DNA from: Clostridium sp. UBA6640 | GTDB taxonomy: Bacteria; Bacillota; Clostridia; Clostridiales; Clostridiaceae | Length of the DNA: 8,610 nt | Assembly (NCBI RefSeq): GCF_002455975.1 | Contig: NZ_DKLM01000065.1 | Coordinates: 232-8,841 of the forward strand | Direction: 5' to 3' | In this document: positions 6,475-8,610 of the stretch, one piece after another | Layout of the letters: every line of letters begins with the position of its first letter | How positions within the stretch are numbered: position 1 is the first letter of the stretch | Notes under the pieces: model-generated | The model's database searches: none | What the model was told of the DNA's origin: nothing | What the model saw: only the letters and a program-made list of their open reading frames with translations | Translations under genes and position numbers: made by a program

Positions 6475-6990
6475 ATGATAAAGGAATTAAATAAAAATGT
6501 AATCTTTATTGGTATGAGTCTTAGTGGAAAAACTACTTTAGGATATGAAATTAGTAAGGAGCTTTGTTACGATTTTATTGATACAGATAAATTGATAGAA
6601 AAGCGAGAAAATAACACTATAAATAATATTTTTCTTTTAAAGGGAGAACAGTATTTTAGACAGTGTGAAAAAGATTTATTAAATGATTTAAAAAAAACTA
6701 AGAAAACTTTAATAAGTACAGGTGGGGGGCTTCCAATTTTCAATGACAATATGAAAATCTTAAAAGATATAGGAGTAGTTATATTTTTAAAGGTTGACCT
6801 AGAACTTCTTATAAAGAGAGGAAAAGATATTGTGGATAGACCTCTTTTAAAATGTGATTATGAGAAGAAATTAAAAAATATGTACGAAGAAAGAATAAAA
6901 ATATATAGTAAAGCACATATGACTATAGAGCTAGGAGAAAATAAAGAAAAAAATATAGATTTAATAATGAGTAATATAAGAAAGTTTTAG
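6475..6990 (+). CDS. aroK: Shikimate kinase
   Basis: This cytoplasmic enzyme phosphorylates shikimate at the 3-hydroxyl with ATP, in the pathway to chorismate. The 171-aa length is normal. The P-loop GMSLSGKTT covers residues 13-21. Shikimate-binding DTD is at 36-38, GEQYFR with Arg62 at 57-62, and the GGG loop at 83-85. The lid motif DRPLL, with Arg122, is at 121-125, and the C-terminal ERIKIYSKAH (139-148) is also typical. The third glycine often seen in the P-loop is Leu16, but the GxxxxGKT pattern is intact. AGGAG (6464-6468) lies 6 nt before ATG. Only 21 bp and no terminator separate it from the PilO-like gene, so it is probably transcribed with the pilus operon. In Bacillus subtilis aroK also lies next to the comG pseudopilus operon. 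Confidence 0.93.
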   Translation: MIKELNKNVIFIGMSLSGKTTLGYEISKELCYDFIDTDKLIEKRENNTINNIFLLKGEQYFRQCEKDLLNDLKKTKKTLISTGGGLPIFNDNMKILKDIGVVIFLKVDLELLIKRGKDIVDRPLLKCDYEKKLKNMYEERIKIYSKAHMTIELGENKEKNIDLIMSNIRKF

Positions 6991-7054
6991 AGCCTTAATT
7001 ATGTTTAAAAATAGTAGTTAGTGAATTTTATTACACAGTTATTAATAATTTTCT

Positions 7055-7066
7055 CAATTATAATTG
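7055..7066. repeat. Perfect 12-bp palindrome overlapping the aroQ -35 region
   Basis: CAATTATAATTG reads the same on both strands and shares its last 3 bp with the candidate -35 box (7064-7069). That placement would suit a repressor operator. In sequence this AT-rich a 12-bp palindrome is not rare, so a role is only suggested. Confidence 0.35.
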
Positions 7067-7092
7067 CAAATATTATTGAATTTTGGTAAAAT
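7064..7092 (+). promoter_or_regulatory. aroQ: Candidate vegetative promoter of aroQ
   Basis: TTGCAA (7064-7069) and TAAAAT (7087-7092) are exactly 17 bp apart and match the consensus boxes at 4/6 and 5/6. A TG at 7084-7085 gives an extended -10. Transcription would start near 7099, about 30 nt before the aroQ start codon. No terminator is visible after aroK, so read-through from the pilus operon may add to this. Confidence 0.5.
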
Positions 7093-7128
7093 ATCATTGT
7101 TAGCGACTATGATAAGGTGGTTTGAAAT

Positions 7129-7563
7129 ATGAATATTTTAGTTGTAAATGGTCCCAATCTCAATTTGTTAGGAAATAGAGAAAAGAGCATTTATGGAGAC
7201 TTAACATTACAACAAATTAATGAAGAAATTAAAAATAGATTTAAAGATGCCAGCATAAATATTGACTTTTATCAAAGTAATTATGAGGGTGATATTATTT
7301 CTAAATTACATAGTGCTATAAATGTATATGATGGAGTAGTTATAAATCCTGGAGCATATTCTCATTATAGTATTGCTATTTTAGATGCTATAAGAGCCTA
7401 TGATATTATTACTATTGAGGTTCATCTTAGCAATATTTATAAAAGAGAAGAGTATAGAAGAAATAGTGTTATAAGCGAAGGGTGTTATGGTGTCATAAGT
7501 GGATTTGGACATTATGGATATATTATGGCTATAGAAGCGATAATTAACACCTTGCAAGAGTAA
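7129..7563 (+). CDS. aroQ: Type II 3-dehydroquinate dehydratase
   Basis: This enzyme dehydrates 3-dehydroquinate to 3-dehydroshikimate, two steps before the shikimate kinase reaction; the active form is a dodecamer. The 144-aa protein carries the family signatures: NGPNLNLLG (7-15), the catalytic loop Tyr22 in SIYG, QSNYEGD (49-55), INPGAYSHYS (72-81), and EVHLSNIYKRE (97-107) with His99. The final GVISGFGHYGY (121-131) is also typical. The usual Arg in the AIRDA stretch is Leu85 here, a mild departure. AAGGTGG (7114-7120) is 8 nt before ATG. It lies 138 bp after aroK and ends in its own terminator. Confidence 0.95.
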   Translation: MNILVVNGPNLNLLGNREKSIYGDLTLQQINEEIKNRFKDASINIDFYQSNYEGDIISKLHSAINVYDGVVINPGAYSHYSIAILDAIRAYDIITIEVHLSNIYKREEYRRNSVISEGCYGVISGFGHYGYIMAIEAIINTLQE

Positions 7564-7587
7564 ACTTAAAATTAAGTTTATTTTTTT
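7561..7587 (+). terminator. Rho-independent terminator starting at the aroQ stop codon
   Basis: TAAACTTA (7561-7568) and TAAGTTTA (7573-7580) form an 8-bp stem with a 4-nt loop, directly followed by seven T (7581-7587). The left arm begins with the aroQ stop codon. The stem is AT-rich and so only moderately stable, but the T tract is good. Confidence 0.65.
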
Positions 7588-7883
7588 GCGCTAAGGATTG
7601 TAGATTTTATTAAAATTAATGATTTAGAGGTTTATTTAGAAAAGAACTATTTCATATACATATAATTTTAAAATACCGTATTTTATATATACAGGTTATA
7701 AATTTAACGTATTTAAATAGATTGAGAGAGTTTGTTTTGATTTTTAGAACAATAAAATTATCTAAAAAACCCATCTCTTACTAGCTTTGTATATAGCTAT
7801 AAATTGGTATTAATTTATTTTAAATAGGTTATAATAAATACAATTAACAAATGTTTAACTATTTATATTAGGAGGTAACATTA
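7588..7883. other. Gene-free stretch between aroQ and efp with inverted repeats
   Basis: I find no credible gene here on either strand. Two perfect inverted repeats stand out: TAAAATAC/GTATTTTA around one base (7669-7685), operator-like in form, and TTTTTAGA/TCTAAAAA with a 12-nt loop (7741-7768). The second is flanked by GAGAGA-like and TCTCTT stretches that could lengthen the stem. Near the end lies the efp promoter region. In Bacillus subtilis a Xaa-Pro peptidase gene (yqhT) lies between aroQ and efp. I see no readable remnant of it here. Confidence 0.5.
7804..7835 (+). promoter_or_regulatory. efp: Candidate efp promoter
   Basis: A perfect -10 box, TATAAT, is at 7830-7835. The best -35-like match is TTGGTA (7804-7809), but the 20-bp spacing is longer than the normal 16-18 bp, so the -35 contact may be weak or activator-assisted. 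Transcription would begin near 7842 and give a leader of about 40 nt. The upstream terminator at 7561-7587 means efp needs a promoter in this gap. Confidence 0.45.
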
Positions 7884-8441
7884 ATGATTTCAGCTGGAGA
7901 TTTAAGAAAAGGAACGACTTTTGAAGAGGGTGGACAAGTTTTTACAGTTATAGAATTTTTACATGTAAAACCAGGTAAAGGTGCGGCTTTCGTTAGAGCA
8001 AAATTAAGAAACGTTTTAACTGGAGGAGTTACTGAAACAACTTTTAACCCAACTGCTAAATTACAAGAAGCAGTAATAGAAAGAAAAGAAATGCAATATT
8101 TATATTCTGATGGAGAATTATACTACTTCATGGATCAAGAAACTTTTGAACAAATTCCACTAAACTATGAAAAAGTTGAAGATGCTATAAAGTTCTTAAA
8201 AGAAAATATGTTTGCAATAATTAAATTTTATAAAGGAGAAGCTTTCTCAGTAGAAGCTCCAAACTTTGTAGAATTAATGATTACTCATACAGAGCCAGCA
8301 GTTAAAGGAAATACTGCTACAAACGTTTTAAAACCTGCTACTGTAGAAACAGGAGCAATTGTTCCAGTACCATTATTTGTTAATGAAGGTGAAACTATAA
8401 GAGTAGATACAAGATCAGGCGAATATATGGAGAGAGTTTAA
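7884..8441 (+). CDS. efp: Elongation factor P
   Basis: EF-P binds between the ribosomal P and E sites and helps peptide bonds form at proline runs. The 185-aa protein matches the family along its length: an N-terminal KOW-like domain (about 1-63), a middle OB domain (64-127) and a C-terminal OB domain ending in RVDTRSGEYMERV. The tip loop is KPGKG (29-33), with Lys32 at the site that is 5-aminopentanol-modified in Bacillus subtilis and corresponds to the lysylated lysine of Escherichia coli. No modification enzyme is encoded in the window. A strong AGGAGGT (7870-7876) lies 7 nt before ATG, fitting high expression. It appears monocistronic, with its own promoter and terminator. Confidence 0.97.
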   Translation: MISAGDLRKGTTFEEGGQVFTVIEFLHVKPGKGAAFVRAKLRNVLTGGVTETTFNPTAKLQEAVIERKEMQYLYSDGELYYFMDQETFEQIPLNYEKVEDAIKFLKENMFAIIKFYKGEAFSVEAPNFVELMITHTEPAVKGNTATNVLKPATVETGAIVPVPLFVNEGETIRVDTRSGEYMERV

Positions 8442-8454
8442 TATTAAAATTATC

Positions 8455-8492
8455 AAGAGCCAATTTAGAAATATTTCTAAATTGGCTCTTTT
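8455..8492 (+). terminator. Strong rho-independent terminator after efp
   Basis: AAGAGCCAATTTAGAAA (8455-8471) and its exact complement (8474-8490) form a 17-bp stem with only TA between the arms, so 3-4 nt would open as the loop. The T run 8489-8492 spans the stem end and the base beyond it. It begins 13 bp after the efp stop. It is the strongest hairpin in the window. Confidence 0.82.
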
Positions 8493-8514
8493 ATATTTGC
8501 GTTCTAAAAACGAC

Positions 8515-8531
8515 TAATCATCGATTGATTA
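8515..8531. repeat. Small inverted repeat downstream of efp
   Basis: TAATCA (8515-8520) and TGATTA (8526-8531) are perfect inverted copies with a 5-bp centre. They lie 24 bp upstream of a -10-like box and could be an operator for a gene beyond the window. The evidence is weak because the repeat is short. Confidence 0.3.
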
Positions 8532-8554
8532 AAGCTGCGAATTTGAATATTTAA

Positions 8555-8560
8555 TATAAT
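8555..8560 (+). promoter_or_regulatory. Possible -10 box of a downstream gene
   Basis: TATAAT matches the consensus exactly, but no -35 box lies at a suitable distance. TTGATT at 8525-8530 is 24 bp away. No gene begins before the window edge, so nothing confirms it. Confidence 0.25.
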
Positions 8561-8602
8561 AGACATATTAGATTATAAATTAACTACACCCTTGAGTATT
8601 TC

Positions 8603-8610
8603 AATTCACA
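8603..8610 (+). repeat. Possible start of another NCACAAT repeat tract (cut by window edge)
   Basis: The last eight bases, AATTCACA, equal positions 181-188, the opening of the 7-bp repeat tract in the element at 179-373. The match is too short to prove a second copy. Confidence 0.25.

Noticed and set aside
7600..7665. Short open stretch in the aroQ-efp gap (VDFIKINDLEVYLEK...)
   Set aside because: It reads like a peptide but has no start codon with a ribosome site, ends after about 22 codons and follows a terminator. It shows no recognisable peptidase motif.

Overview
The window is very AT-rich, and every recognisable gene lies on the + strand with strong AGGAGG/AGGTGA ribosome sites and A/T-ending codons. 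Its gene content fits a low-GC Firmicute of the Clostridium type: a type IV pilus/type II secretion-like operon followed by aroK, aroQ and efp. The genus is an inference from composition and gene order; no database search was possible.

Layout. Positions 1-111 may hold the last codons of an unidentified gene and are followed by two hairpin terminators (89-124 and 137-163). Positions 179-373 form a non-coding, MITE-like element with inverted terminal repeats built from a 7-bp unit and four perfect internal hairpins. A weak promoter region (about 428-456) then leads into nine closely packed or overlapping genes (about 517-6453): a PilB/GspE assembly ATPase, a PilC/GspF platform protein, four pseudopilins (three with the usual Glu+5 and one PilX/GspK-like without it), and three short diverged proteins whose order and topology match PilM, PilN and PilO. 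Shikimate kinase (aroK, 6475-6990) follows after 21 bp and looks co-transcribed. Type II 3-dehydroquinate dehydratase (aroQ, 7129-7563) has its own candidate promoter and a terminator that begins at its stop codon. A 320-bp gene-free stretch precedes elongation factor P (efp, 7884-8441), which ends in a 17-bp terminator stem. The final 118 bp hold a small inverted repeat, a -10-like box, and 8 bp resembling the start of the 7-bp repeats of the upstream element.

How the genes work together. PilB would supply energy at the inner face of the membrane and PilC the platform. PilM, PilN and PilO would form the alignment complex, and the four minor pseudopilins would prime or tip a short filament. 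No major pilin, retraction ATPase (PilT), prepilin peptidase (PilD) or secretin is present, so those parts must be encoded elsewhere or not be needed. AroK and AroQ catalyse two steps of the shikimate pathway. EF-P relieves ribosome stalling at proline runs.

Points worth a second look are the start of pilB (an ideal ribosome site faces ATA, not ATG), loss of the usual Arg in its Walker B region, the small diverged PilMNO module, the structured element upstream, and the gap before efp where Bacillus subtilis carries a Xaa-Pro peptidase gene.
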